Assembly (NCBI GenBank): GCA_030428885.1
Contig: JAUIEJ010000005.1
Coordinates: 310,001-374,000, forward strand
From: Gemmatimonadota bacterium
Lineage (GTDB): Bacteria > Gemmatimonadota > Gemmatimonadetes > Longimicrobiales > Gaopeijiaceae
DNA: 64,000 bases
Direction: 5' to 3'
Shown here: piece by piece, positions 1 through 9,539 of the stretch
Position numbering within the stretch: position 1 is the first letter of the stretch
Layout of the letters: each line of letters begins with the position of its first letter
The notes under the pieces: model-generated
Databases searched by the model: none
What the model was told of the DNA's origin: nothing
What the model saw: the letters and a program-made list of their open reading frames with translations, nothing else
Made by a program: the position numbers and the translations under genes

Positions 1-907
1 AGGCCGCTCCCCCCCGCTTCGCGCTGGTCGCCAGGGGCGTGCCCAGGAGAATGATGACCAGGGTGGCCACGGGAATGGCGAGCTTCTGCTCCTTCTTGGT
101 GCGGAGGTCACCGGACTTCCCGCCCCCCCGCTCCACGATGCGGGCCTGGCGCTCCAACTCGTCGTAGGTGAGCTCCTCGGGCTCCCGCACTTCCTCCATG
201 AGCTGCTCGGGCTGTTCCACCAGACCGGGGATCCGCAGCTTGCGGAATCGGCTGGACGATTCGACGCCGTCGGGCCAGATCCGGCGGAAGGTCCCGTTCT
301 CGAACTCCCACCGCGCCTCGTCCGGCAGCCAGACCGCCCGCTCCACCTCGGCGTGGATGGCCACCGAGTCGGGCCCCCGGCCCGGGTGGTGGATTCCCAC
401 GCCGCTCATGCGGGGTCGCAGGGTCTCGAGGCGCTGGACGGCCAGAAGGAGCCCGTCTTCGGTCTGGTACACGAAATCGCTCCGCCACTCCCGGCTCAGG
501 TCCCGGTTCTCCAGGATGGCCGTGGCCTTCCGCTTGCTCAGGGGCACGAGGTCGGTGGTGACGAGGGCGGCGGCCGTGAGCCCCCCGCCCAGGATCAGGA
601 TGGGAAGCACCAGCCGATGGAACGACACGCCGCCGGCCTTCGCCGCCACGATCTCCCGGTGGGTCGTCATGGCGTGGACGGTGAAGACCGCCGCGATGAG
701 GCCCGCCATGGGAAACGACCACTGGAAGTATTCCGGCAGGTTGAAGAAGTACCCCCGGGCGATCTCGGCCAGGGAGAGTTCGGCGTCCAGGTAGTCGTCG
801 AGCTTCTCGGTGAGGTTGCCCAGGATGAAGAGGGGCGGTGTGGCCAGGATCGAGACCAGGAAGAGCCGCAGGAAGGTGAAGGCCACCAGGCGGTCGAGAA
901 TCTTCAC
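1..907 (-). CDS. lptG: LptG-like LPS-export permease, cut by window start
   Basis: Permease of the LptBFG exporter, which extracts lipopolysaccharide from the inner membrane and passes it to the periplasmic Lpt bridge. About 302 residues are visible and the C-terminus lies outside the window. N-terminal membrane helices are followed by the family block around TTHREIVAAKAGGVSFHRL, and then a beta-rich periplasmic domain. The last visible residues (LAIPVATLVIILLGTPLA) begin the C-terminal helix bundle. The GTG start overlaps the TGA of the preceding lptF by four bases, which fixes the start and implies translational coupling. The LptF/LptG pair is conserved, so assignment is firm; calling this copy LptG rather than LptF rests on gene order. 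Confidence 0.88.
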   Translation of the reverse strand, partial: MKILDRLVAFTFLRLFLVSILATPPLFILGNLTEKLDDYLDAELSLAEIARGYFFNLPEYFQWSFPMAGLIAAVFTVHAMTTHREIVAAKAGGVSFHRLVLPILILGGGLTAAALVTTDLVPLSKRKATAILENRDLSREWRSDFVYQTEDGLLLAVQRLETLRPRMSGVGIHHPGRGPDSVAIHAEVERAVWLPDEARWEFENGTFRRIWPDGVESSSRFRKLRIPGLVEQPEQLMEEVREPEELTYDELERQARIVERGGGKSGDLRTKKEQKLAIPVATLVIILLGTPLATSAKRGGAA

Positions 908-2352
908 GCCGACGCCTCCCCGCCGCTGGGGGCCTGCCGCCGCCCGAAGAGCCGCCCCGCCGCCGAGCGGAGGGAGTAGAGCAGATCGTCCCAGCCGCCG
1001 CCCCGCATGGTCGCCGTCTCCTTCCCCATGTTCTTGGCGAACCACAGGCCCAGGATCGTGAAGATCACGTTGGGCGTCCACATGGTGACCACCGGCGGCG
1101 CCACGCCCCGGTCCGCCAGATCCTCTCCGCTGATGAGCCCCACCCAGTAGATGGCGAAGATCACCGACGAGGCGGCGATGACCATGCCCAGTCCCCCCCG
1201 GGGGAAACGAATGGCCAGGGGCACGCCCAGGAGCACGAACACGATGCAGGCGAAGGCCAGGGTGTACTTCTTGTGGATCTCCACCTCGTAGCGGTGGACC
1301 CGCTGCACCGTGGACGCCACCTGCTGGGCCTGGGTGTTGGCGGCCTGCAGGGCCCGGTAGGTGACCTGGTCCCGCACCATGATTTCCCGGGGCGGTCCCG
1401 GTTGGGGACGGGCCGCCGAGATCAGGGTCTCGGCCGACGCCGAGTCGGCCACCGGACGTCCCAGGGCCAGTCGCACCGTCTCCTGGGTGCGTTCCAGACT
1501 CCGGGCCCGGTGTTCCTCGCCCTGGACCCGGGCGCTGTCCACCTGCGCCCCCAGCATGCCGATGGTCATTTCCCGGTCGCCCCGCTGGGCCGCCGAGAGG
1601 TTGCGCTCCATGGCGTTGCCCACGCCGCGGAACGGCACGATCTGCTTGGCGAAGTCCACGGCCTGGAAGGCTCCGGGTCGATCGTAGTCCGTCTCGTAGA
1701 CCACCCCATCGTACAGCGTCAGAAAGAGATCGGTGCGATCGGCGTTCATCTGCATGTAGGCACTGTCGGCGTACGTCACCCGTCGCCGCAGCATGTTCGA
1801 CGCCGGAATGATCCAGACGTCGCCCAGGGTGCTGGTGGCGTTGTCGATGGTGGCGGCCCGCAGGTACACCACCTCTCCGCTCTCCTGGGACTGGATCCGG
1901 TTCATGACCTGCTCGCGCAGGGTGAAGGTCGGACTCTTGCGGTTGATATCGAGCAGGAGGTTCTTTAGGCGATGATTGGCCTCCGGGAGCACCTGATCGT
2001 TGAAGTACAGCATCAAGGCGCCGGCCAGCGTCCCCACGATGAGGAGCGGCGTGAGGATGCGCCGGGGCGGGATGCCGCCGGCCTTCATGGCGGTGATCTC
2101 GTTGGCGGCGGTCATCTCCGTGAAGGCGTGGAGCACCGCCACCAGGACGGCCATGGGGAGGGTCAGCGCCACCGTGTGGGGCAGCGAGAGGATCAGGAAG
2201 TCGACGATGACGTCGGCGGTGAGCCCCTTGCCCGCCAGGTCCTCCATGCGCTGGGCCACGGCGTTCAGGAACAGCAGTCCCGTCAGGGCCGACAGGGAGA
2301 AGAGGAACGGGCCCAGGATCGCCTTGACGAGATGGCGCGTGAGAATCGGCAT
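904..2352 (-). CDS. lptF: LptF-like LPS-export permease (YjgP/YjgQ family)
   Basis: Inner-membrane permease partner of LptG in the LPS exporter. The protein has 482 residues with the family layout. Three N-terminal helices contain the motif ITAMKAGGIPPRRIL, then comes a large periplasmic beta domain (about residues 130-370, with a long charged and Gln-rich insertion), and three C-terminal helices starting at YTLAFACIVFVLLGVPLAI. The reading frame stays open far upstream, but homology begins at MPILTRHLVKAILG, so the ATG at 2352 was chosen. A long C-terminal tail (RRQAPSGGEASA) precedes the GTGA overlap with lptG. The gene is divergent from sprA across about 100 bp that must hold both promoters; no clear -35/-10 boxes are visible. 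Confidence 0.92.
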   Translation of the reverse strand: MPILTRHLVKAILGPFLFSLSALTGLLFLNAVAQRMEDLAGKGLTADVIVDFLILSLPHTVALTLPMAVLVAVLHAFTEMTAANEITAMKAGGIPPRRILTPLLIVGTLAGALMLYFNDQVLPEANHRLKNLLLDINRKSPTFTLREQVMNRIQSQESGEVVYLRAATIDNATSTLGDVWIIPASNMLRRRVTYADSAYMQMNADRTDLFLTLYDGVVYETDYDRPGAFQAVDFAKQIVPFRGVGNAMERNLSAAQRGDREMTIGMLGAQVDSARVQGEEHRARSLERTQETVRLALGRPVADSASAETLISAARPQPGPPREIMVRDQVTYRALQAANTQAQQVASTVQRVHRYEVEIHKKYTLAFACIVFVLLGVPLAIRFPRGGLGMVIAASSVIFAIYWVGLISGEDLADRGVAPPVVTMWTPNVIFTILGLWFAKNMGKETATMRGGGWDDLLYSLRSAAGRLFGRRQAPSGGEASA

Positions 2353-2454
2353 GCGACGGGACGGGGGGGAACGCACGTGACGGCAGACCTCTGTGCTACA
2401 CGTTCCGGGCCGAGGCGGTCCCCCCTGCTCGCACGCGGCTGACGGGGCGGATTC

Positions 2455-5400
2455 GTGCGCCTCCTGTTCCTGGCCGCGGTGGTGGCTCCCGGCGTGCTCC
2501 TCCCCGGGGCCGTGCCCGGAACGGCGGGCACCCCGGCGCCGGGGGTCCGGGCCGACACCATTCTGGTGCGGGACTTCTGGGCACCCCGCCTCCTGGACCC
2601 GCCCCCGCCGCCCCCGGGGCTCGGGCCCCGCCCGGCCATCCGGCTGGGCCTCGCCCCCATTCCGGTGGTGCTCCCGCCCGGGGCGGTCCTGGGCGACGAC
2701 CCCGTGGTCCGTCGTCTGCCGTGGATCCTGCCCGGTTCGGTGGCCCCGCCCGCGCCCACGGGCGGGCTGGACGATCCCGGGGCCCCCGGGGCCTTCGCCC
2801 TGGAGGCCACCCGGGACTTCCTTCGGAGTCGGGCGGCCGAAAGCGCCGCGCCCCCCGACCCCCTGGGGTTCCTTCCGGCCCTCCCCGACCGCCGCGCCGC
2901 GGCGCCCCCTCCCGTGGAGCCGGCCCCGGGGGACACCACCGGGGCCGGGAGCGCCAGTCTGGTCAACCGGTACACGGAGCTCGGCGTGCGGGTGCGGGGC
3001 CGGTCCGAACTCGGCGGCGACTGGACCCGGTTTCGGCCGTGCACCAGCCAGTTTCAGGAAAGCTGCGTACCCTCGCTCCTTCCCCAGCTTCGCCCCGACC
3101 TGAATCTCGCGGTGCAGGTCCAGGGTTCGGTCCTGGATCGCGTCTCGGTGGACGTGGACTACGATCAGCTCCGGGAGTTCGGCGCCACCAACACGATCTC
3201 GGTGGTCTACGACGGGGCCGAAGACGACATCCTCCGCCGCCTCGAGGTGGGTGACGTCACCTTCCGGCTGCCCCAGTCCCGCTACCTGACCCAGGGCATC
3301 CCGGCCGGGAACTTCGGATTCCAGACCGAAGGCCAGTTGGGTCCCCTGGAGTTCAACGGGGTGTGGGCCGAACAGCGGGGCGACCTGTCGTCCCGGGAGT
3401 TCCGGCTCACCGGCGTGGGCAACCAGCGCCGCTTCGTCCAGGAAGACACCCTGGTGCTCGACGACGCCGACTATGCCCAGGGGCAGTTCTTCTTCCTCTT
3501 CGACCCCACGGAGATCACGGGCTACCCCCACATCGACGTCCTGGATCTGGACGCCGGGGCCGCCCCCTCCACCGTGGTGCCGGGCCCCGAACCCATCCAG
3601 TTGTACCGGTTCGAAAACGACCCGGCCGCTCGCCAGCAGGTGGAGGGGTGGATCCAGGCCGACGCCGTGGCCGAGGGCCCGGGCGGACGGGTGGAGGAAT
3701 CGGGGTGGTTCCGCTACCTCCAGGCCGGGCAGGACTACGTGGTGCACCCCTCGGGGCTGTGGGTCGTCCTGAGGAATCCCCTCTCCCGCGACGAGATGCT
3801 GGCCGCGGCCTATGTCACGGCCGCGGGCGACACCGTGGGCACCTACGATCCCGAGCGGGTCTACAACGCCGGACAGCGGCCCCGGCTCGAGCTCCTCAAG
3901 GCCTCCGGGGCCAACCACCAGCCCGGGCGTCCCACCTGGGAGCTGGAGATGCACCAGGTCTACCGCGTCTCCACGAATCCGGACGTGGAGCCGTCGTCCG
4001 TGGACGTCACCATCTCTCTCGGTGAACCCTCGGCGGGCCGGACCTTCCGACGGGCGTCCGACGGTCGCGACATCACCTTCCTCCAGCTCACCGGTCTCGA
4101 CCTGGAGTCCCCCGTGGACCGGGTCGATCCCGACGTTCTGTACTCGCCCGCCTCGGACCTGGTGCTCGGGACCAGCGCGGTCCAGGGCACCTTCGTGGTG
4201 TTCCCCACCCTGCGTCCGTTCCTGGAACCGCCGCCCTCCCCGACCCTGGACCTCACCGCCGAAGAGGCCCGGGAACTCCTGGGAGAAGACGCCAACGAGC
4301 GCATCTACACCTCCGAAGACCCGTACGAGCGGGAAGCGGGGGGACTGTTCCGCCTCACGATCCCCTTCCGGATCCGCAGCGAGGGCGTGATCTCGTCGTT
4401 TTCCCTGGGTGCGCTGGGCGTCCTTCCCGGGAGCGAGCGGATCCGGGTGGGCGAGCGTCCCCTGGTGCGAGGTGTGGACTACGAGGTGGACTACGATCTC
4501 GGCCAGGTCACCCTCCTGGACCCCGAGGCCCTCTTCGCCACCGCGCCCGACGCCCCCGTGCGGGCGACCTGGGAACAGCAGCAGGTGTTTCGCACGGCCC
4601 CCACGTCGGTGTTCGGATTCAACGGGCGGGTGGGATCACCCCGATCGGGCCGCCTCGACCTCCTGGCCCTCTACCGCACCGAGAAGACGCTGGTCAATCG
4701 CCCCACCCTGGGGCTGGAGCCGGGGGCGGCGCTCCTGGGGGGCGTGAGCGGCACGCTGGAGCGGAGTCTGCCCTGGCTCGACGGATGGCTGTCGGGGGTC
4801 CCCTCCCTCCGCACCGCCGCCGCCTCCTCCTTCTCCATGGACGGGGAACTGGCCCTCTCCATGCCCGATCCCAACACCCGGGGCGACGTCTTCCTGGACG
4901 ACTTCGACGCGTCCGACGCCCGCCCCCTCTCCCTGCTCAACTACGACTGGCAACTGGGGAGCGCTCCCCGGGACCGGGACGGTGCCGACGACGTGCTTCC
5001 AGGCGTCGTCGATGCCGAAACCGTGGGCGACCTGGTGTGGCAGCACCAGTGGATCGTGGAATCGCCGCAGGGAGACAGCGTGGGCGTCTTCGAGGGTTTC
5101 CTGCCCCGGGAGGAGATCGACCAGCAGATCCGTGTGGCCGGGACCCGGGTGCGGGAGACGGGCCTCACCCTGTCGTTCGACGCGGCGCCGGCTCCGGGGG
5201 GCCGCAGTTGGGCGTCCCTCACCACGGTGCTCAGTCCCACGGGAAGCGACCTGACCCAGAGCGAGTTCCTGGAGTTCTACGTGCGTGACGGCGAGGCTCT
5301 GACCCTGGTCATCGACCTGGGACTCGTGAGCGAAGACGCCCTGTTCGTCGACGGCCAGGGACGGACCCGGGGGGTCAAGGACAACGGCACCGAGTGGGGG

Positions 5401-8400
5401 CTGGGGATCCTGGATCAGGAGGCCGATCCGGCCCGGGGCGAGGTGTGGGGGAACGTGGCCGACGCCCGGGGCGTCTGGGGCGAGGCGTGCGAGGGTGAGC
5501 CGGGGCGCCTCTTCCGCCTGGGCGATCCCCGGGCCGTATGTACCCGGAGCAACGGGCGGAACGACTCCGAAGACCTGGACGGCGACGGCAACCTGGACGA
5601 GGCCGAGCGGGCGCTGCGGTGGGTGGTCCGTCTCGACGGGGCCTCGCCCTACCTGGTGCGGAGCCGGAACGAAACCGGGACCCGATTCCGCCTCTACCGC
5701 GTGCCCCTCTCCACCGCCGGCGCCATCGAGGTGAACGGCCCCATCACCGACGGCGACCTCCGGGCGGTGAAGCACCTCCGCTTCACGGTCACCGGGCCCC
5801 GGAACGACCGCTTCACCCTGGCCCGCATGCGCATCGTGGGGTCCCGGTGGCTCAAGCGGGCGGTGGACGGCGTGGTCACGGGAATCGTGGGCGATACCGC
5901 GGCGTTTTCGGGTCAGGTCGACGTGAGCGCGGTCTCGACGGTCACCGAAGGCGAGGCGTATCAGGCGCCGCCGGGGGTGCTGGAACAGCTCTCCGATCCC
6001 ACCTCGGCCCTGGGCGGCCAGGGCGTGGAGTTCAACGAGAAGTCCCTCCGCATCCGGTCCGAGGGCCTCCTGGGGGGCGACCGGGCCGAGGTGTATTCCC
6101 GCTTCCCCCAGCGCCCGCGCAACTTCCTGGCCTATCGGGAGGCGCGGCTGTGGGTCCTTCCCCGGGAGGGCCCCTGGGGGCTCGACCAGCCACTGAGCTT
6201 CTTCTTCAAGATCGGGACCGATCCGGAGAACTTCTACCTGTATCGGACTCCCCTGCGGCCCCCGATCCGGGGCGACGTGACCCGAGCCGACTGGACCCCG
6301 GAGGTGGTGGTGGACTTCGGGGTGTTCCAGGAACTCCGGACCCGGGCCGAAGAAGCCCTGGCGCTCAATCCCAGGGAACCGGGCGATCCCCCCCTCACGC
6401 TGTGGGCGAGGGACTCCACCTACGCCGTGGTGGTCCGGGATCGGGGACGCGCCCCCAACCTCGCCGCGGTCCGGGAGCTCTCCATGGGGATCTGGAACCA
6501 GGGCCCGGCCATGGTCGACGGCGAGGTCTGGGTGAACGAACTGCGCCTCTCCCGTGGGGTCACCGACGCGGGCCTGGCCGGGGTGGTCAACGCCTCCCTG
6601 GCCGTGGGCGACCTGGTGGAGGCCCGGGTGGGGTACGCCTCCCGGGGCGCGTTCTTCCGCCAGCTCCAGGAGGAGGCCTCGTACCAGACCGACGACGTCC
6701 TCTCCATCTCGTCCACCGCCCGTCTCGAGCGCTTCATGCCGGCGGCCTGGGGCATCGAGATGCCGGTGAGCGTCGACCACGACCGCTCCCGCTCCGACCC
6801 CACCTTCCTGGCGGGCAGCGACGTCCGGGCCGACCGGCTGCCCGGCCTGCGGGAGACCGGGGCCGACCGGACCCGGGTGGGCGTGGGGCTGCGCAAGGTC
6901 ACCCCTTCGGCCGATCCGCTCCTGGGCTTCTTCGTCGACGGGCTCGAGGCCAACCTGGCCTGGTATCGCACGTCGAACTCCTCGGTGAGCTCCCGGGTGG
7001 ACGCCGAGGGGGTCGACGCCCGGGTCGGCGTGGAGCGGCGCCTCGAGCCCCGGGAATTCGATCCCGTGCCCGAGGCCGTGGAGTCCCTGGTGCGCTGGCT
7101 CCTTCCCGGGCCCCTGGAAGACGCCGTGCTGGGGGCACGGGTGCGGTGGTCCCCGGAGCGCTTCAGTCTCGGGACGTCGTACTCCCGGCAGGACGCCGCC
7201 ATTCGTCGCTTCGACCGCATCCTGGAGCGGCCCGCCGACACGGCGGTGGTGGTGGCGTCGGCCCCTCGGGAATTCCTCGAGACGGTGGCGGAGGTCGGAT
7301 TCCGGCCCCTGAACGCCCTCACGGCCGACGTCACCTTCCTGTCGACGCGGGATCTCCTCGATCCCACCGAGGCCGTGTCCGATCCCCGGGTTCGGGGACT
7401 CCTGGCCGATGCCCGCACCGACGTGGCCGGGATCGACCTGGGGTGGGAGACCCGCCGAAGCCTGCGCAGCCGGGTGTCGTTCCGACCCCGGGTCGTGCCC
7501 TGGTTGCGCCACGAGGTGACCTGGTCGTCCCGCTACCAGGGAGAGCGGAACGCCGCCTTCGTCGAGATCGTGCCCCAGCCCCTGGACTCCATCGTCCTCC
7601 TCCAGCGCAACGCCGTTGGAGAGCGGGACCTCTCGACCCTGCTGTCGTTCGACGCCGGGACCCTCGGGCGCGGTCTCGCCGGCGAGAACCCCACCCGCCG
7701 CGGGGCGGCCTGGGCCCGTCTCCTGGGGGCGATCCAACCCGTGACCTTCACGGCGCGGGACGGGTTGTTCTCGCGCTTCGATCGGGACCCGGTGGATCCG
7801 GGCTACGGGTACCAGTTCGGCTGGACCGGGCGGGGGGGCTACCTGGTCCTGGACGGCGACACGGCGGCCACCCTGGTGGATCGGGCGGTGCGCCAGGTCG
7901 ATTGGGGTCTGGCCGCCGGACCGGTGGCCGTGGACGCCACCTGGGGCCGGAGCGAGGCCGCCACCCTCGATGCCCGGGCGGACCGCACGGTTCGGACCCT
8001 CACCTGGCCCGACGTGCGGGCCCGGATCCTGGTGGCCCAGGCTCCCGCCGGGTCCACCCGCCGCCTTCAGGGAGCCACGGTGACCACGGGGATCCGGGAG
8101 GAGGAGCGGGAGTTGCTCTACGGGGGGGCGGGCCAGCGGCGGTTCCTGGACGAGCGGGCCCTCCCGTGGGACCTCTCCCTGCGGTGGGTCGGGGGCCTGA
8201 CCACCGGCTACCGGGGCACGGTGGAGTGGGGCACGGGCGAAGATCCCACCGGAGACACGGAGCGGGACCGGGTCCAGCACACCGTGTCCCTGGCGTCGTC
8301 GTTCCTGCCCCCCTTCGGTCTGGCCCGTCGCCAGTCCGGGGTGCCCGAGCCCGTCCGCCTTGCGGTTCTGGTGAGCTACGTGGGCGAGCGGGAATGCCGG

Positions 8401-8628
8401 GTGCCCCGGAACCGGACGGACTGCGTGCCCTTCGTCGACCAGCTCAACCGCTCCCTGACGTTCACCCTCGACACCCGGGTGTCGGACTTCGACGTGGGCA
8501 TTCAGGGCAGCTACTTCGATCGGCAGTCGTTCGTGGGGCAGCGGCGGGGGTCGACCCAGTTCCAGCTTTCGGTCTACGGCCAGTTCCTCATCGAGGCCGG
8601 AGCCCTGGGTCGCCTTCCCGGGGGCTGA
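2455..8628 (+). CDS. sprA: SprA/Sov-like giant outer-membrane protein
   Basis: A protein of 2057 residues related to SprA (Sov), which in Bacteroidota is the outer-membrane translocon of the type IX secretion system. The GTG start opens a hydrophobic signal peptide (MRLLFLAAVVAPGVLLPG). Diagnostic segments are VYDGAEDDILRRLEVGDVTF with a following GNFGFQTEGQLGPLEFNG (about residues 240-300), PDPNTRGDVFLDDFDASDA (about 800-820), and GGQGVEFNEKSLRIRSEGLL followed by an aromatic-rich region near residue 1190. The rest is beta-strand-rich, as expected for a very large barrel. It is somewhat shorter than flavobacterial SprA (about 2400). No other type IX genes are in the window. Confidence is high in the family and lower in the transport role here. 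Confidence 0.85.
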   Translation: MRLLFLAAVVAPGVLLPGAVPGTAGTPAPGVRADTILVRDFWAPRLLDPPPPPPGLGPRPAIRLGLAPIPVVLPPGAVLGDDPVVRRLPWILPGSVAPPAPTGGLDDPGAPGAFALEATRDFLRSRAAESAAPPDPLGFLPALPDRRAAAPPPVEPAPGDTTGAGSASLVNRYTELGVRVRGRSELGGDWTRFRPCTSQFQESCVPSLLPQLRPDLNLAVQVQGSVLDRVSVDVDYDQLREFGATNTISVVYDGAEDDILRRLEVGDVTFRLPQSRYLTQGIPAGNFGFQTEGQLGPLEFNGVWAEQRGDLSSREFRLTGVGNQRRFVQEDTLVLDDADYAQGQFFFLFDPTEITGYPHIDVLDLDAGAAPSTVVPGPEPIQLYRFENDPAARQQVEGWIQADAVAEGPGGRVEESGWFRYLQAGQDYVVHPSGLWVVLRNPLSRDEMLAAAYVTAAGDTVGTYDPERVYNAGQRPRLELLKASGANHQPGRPTWELEMHQVYRVSTNPDVEPSSVDVTISLGEPSAGRTFRRASDGRDITFLQLTGLDLESPVDRVDPDVLYSPASDLVLGTSAVQGTFVVFPTLRPFLEPPPSPTLDLTAEEARELLGEDANERIYTSEDPYEREAGGLFRLTIPFRIRSEGVISSFSLGALGVLPGSERIRVGERPLVRGVDYEVDYDLGQVTLLDPEALFATAPDAPVRATWEQQQVFRTAPTSVFGFNGRVGSPRSGRLDLLALYRTEKTLVNRPTLGLEPGAALLGGVSGTLERSLPWLDGWLSGVPSLRTAAASSFSMDGELALSMPDPNTRGDVFLDDFDASDARPLSLLNYDWQLGSAPRDRDGADDVLPGVVDAETVGDLVWQHQWIVESPQGDSVGVFEGFLPREEIDQQIRVAGTRVRETGLTLSFDAAPAPGGRSWASLTTVLSPTGSDLTQSEFLEFYVRDGEALTLVIDLGLVSEDALFVDGQGRTRGVKDNGTEWGLGILDQEADPARGEVWGNVADARGVWGEACEGEPGRLFRLGDPRAVCTRSNGRNDSEDLDGDGNLDEAERALRWVVRLDGASPYLVRSRNETGTRFRLYRVPLSTAGAIEVNGPITDGDLRAVKHLRFTVTGPRNDRFTLARMRIVGSRWLKRAVDGVVTGIVGDTAAFSGQVDVSAVSTVTEGEAYQAPPGVLEQLSDPTSALGGQGVEFNEKSLRIRSEGLLGGDRAEVYSRFPQRPRNFLAYREARLWVLPREGPWGLDQPLSFFFKIGTDPENFYLYRTPLRPPIRGDVTRADWTPEVVVDFGVFQELRTRAEEALALNPREPGDPPLTLWARDSTYAVVVRDRGRAPNLAAVRELSMGIWNQGPAMVDGEVWVNELRLSRGVTDAGLAGVVNASLAVGDLVEARVGYASRGAFFRQLQEEASYQTDDVLSISSTARLERFMPAAWGIEMPVSVDHDRSRSDPTFLAGSDVRADRLPGLRETGADRTRVGVGLRKVTPSADPLLGFFVDGLEANLAWYRTSNSSVSSRVDAEGVDARVGVERRLEPREFDPVPEAVESLVRWLLPGPLEDAVLGARVRWSPERFSLGTSYSRQDAAIRRFDRILERPADTAVVVASAPREFLETVAEVGFRPLNALTADVTFLSTRDLLDPTEAVSDPRVRGLLADARTDVAGIDLGWETRRSLRSRVSFRPRVVPWLRHEVTWSSRYQGERNAAFVEIVPQPLDSIVLLQRNAVGERDLSTLLSFDAGTLGRGLAGENPTRRGAAWARLLGAIQPVTFTARDGLFSRFDRDPVDPGYGYQFGWTGRGGYLVLDGDTAATLVDRAVRQVDWGLAAGPVAVDATWGRSEAATLDARADRTVRTLTWPDVRARILVAQAPAGSTRRLQGATVTTGIREEERELLYGGAGQRRFLDERALPWDLSLRWVGGLTTGYRGTVEWGTGEDPTGDTERDRVQHTVSLASSFLPPFGLARRQSGVPEPVRLAVLVSYVGERECRVPRNRTDCVPFVDQLNRSLTFTLDTRVSDFDVGIQGSYFDRQSFVGQRRGSTQFQLSVYGQFLIEAGALGRLPGG

Positions 8629-8648
8629 TCGACGCCGGTCCCGATCCG

Positions 8649-8682
8649 CCATCCTCCCGCCCCGTCCGTGGGGCGAGGATGG
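8649..8682 (+). terminator. Hairpin after sprA, overlapping the comEA ribosome-binding site
   Basis: CCATCCT pairs with AGGATGG and CGCCCC with GGGGCG around a six-base loop, with a two-base bulge. It lies 20 bases after the sprA stop and lacks a U-tract. Its 3' arm contains the GAGGA that serves as ribosome-binding site for the ATG at 8686, so it may hide that site instead of, or as well as, ending transcription. Confidence 0.5.
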
Positions 8683-8685
8683 CCC

Positions 8686-9348
8686 ATGAGTCCTGGTGAA
8701 CGAACCGCTCTCCGGAACGCGGCGATCCTGGTGCTGGTGGCGTCCGTCGGGCGGTGGGCCGCCGACCAGGTGGAGCCCCGCGGCGATGCCCTGGTCGGGG
8801 GCCCCGATCGGGGGGCGGCCCTGGCCGAGGCGTCCCGGGAGGTGGAGGCCGACGCGGCTCGGAGGAGTCGGCCCCTCGAGCCGGGGGAACGCCTCGACGC
8901 CAACCGGGCGTCGGAAGCCGATCTCGACCGGCTGCCCGGGGTCGGCCCCGCCGTGGCGGCGGCGTGGGTGGCCCACCGGGAGGCCCACGGGGGCTTCGCC
9001 GGCCCCGGCGATCTGACGGCCATCCGGGGGGTGGGCCCGGCCACGGTGGAACGGCTCGCCCCCTTTCTTCAGTTCTCCCGAGCGGGGCCGATGCTCGTAC
9101 GCCGGGAGGATCCAGCGGCGCGCAGGGGGAGCGCCCCGGCCCGCGGATCGTCCTCCGTCGACCTCAACACCGCCGATTCGGTCGCCCTGGTGGGCGTTCC
9201 GGGAATCGGACCGGCTCTCGCCGGCCGGATTCTGGGCCGGAGACGCCGGACGCGTTTCGGGGGCGTCGAAGACCTCCTGGAGGTCCGGGGCATCGGTCCC
9301 GCGACCCTGGAGCGGCTCCGACCCCACGTGGTGGTGAGGCGACGGTGA
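8686..9348 (+). CDS. comEA: ComEA-like membrane-anchored protein with two HhH units
   Basis: A protein of 220 residues with one N-terminal membrane helix (NAAILVLVASVGRW), a variable linker and two ComEA-type helix-hairpin-helix DNA-binding units. The first is LDANRASEADLDRLPGVGPA through IRGVGPATVERL, and the second is VDLNTADSVALVGVPGIGPA through VRGIGPATLERL. ComEA binds incoming double-stranded DNA during natural transformation; most ComEA proteins have one such unit pair. The ATG at 8686 with GAGGA ten bases upstream was preferred over an in-frame GTG at 8668. It sits directly before pilB-pilT-pilC, which fits a pilus-linked DNA-uptake role, though a ComEA-like protein of other function is possible. 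Confidence 0.75.
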   Translation: MSPGERTALRNAAILVLVASVGRWAADQVEPRGDALVGGPDRGAALAEASREVEADAARRSRPLEPGERLDANRASEADLDRLPGVGPAVAAAWVAHREAHGGFAGPGDLTAIRGVGPATVERLAPFLQFSRAGPMLVRREDPAARRGSAPARGSSSVDLNTADSVALVGVPGIGPALAGRILGRRRRTRFGGVEDLLEVRGIGPATLERLRPHVVVRRR

Positions 9349-9539
9349 CGGGCCGCCGGCTCCCGGAACGACGTTCTGGCGCTCGGCGCGAAGCCGTCAC
9401 TACGTTTGAAGTATTGCGAACAAACTGGACGCTCGTGGCGCGCTCCGCCACAGCACAGGCGCGCACCCGACACGAACACGAGGACACGCCGGGCCCGAAG
9501 CCCGGCGCCGTCCGACACCTCCGATCCGGCACCGGCCGT

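Noticed and set aside
4636-9327. A very long open frame on the minus strand (over 1500 codons) opposite sprA
   Set aside because: It is rich in Gly, Pro, Arg and His with no domain, and mirrors the GC-rich third positions of sprA. This is a typical high-GC antisense shadow.
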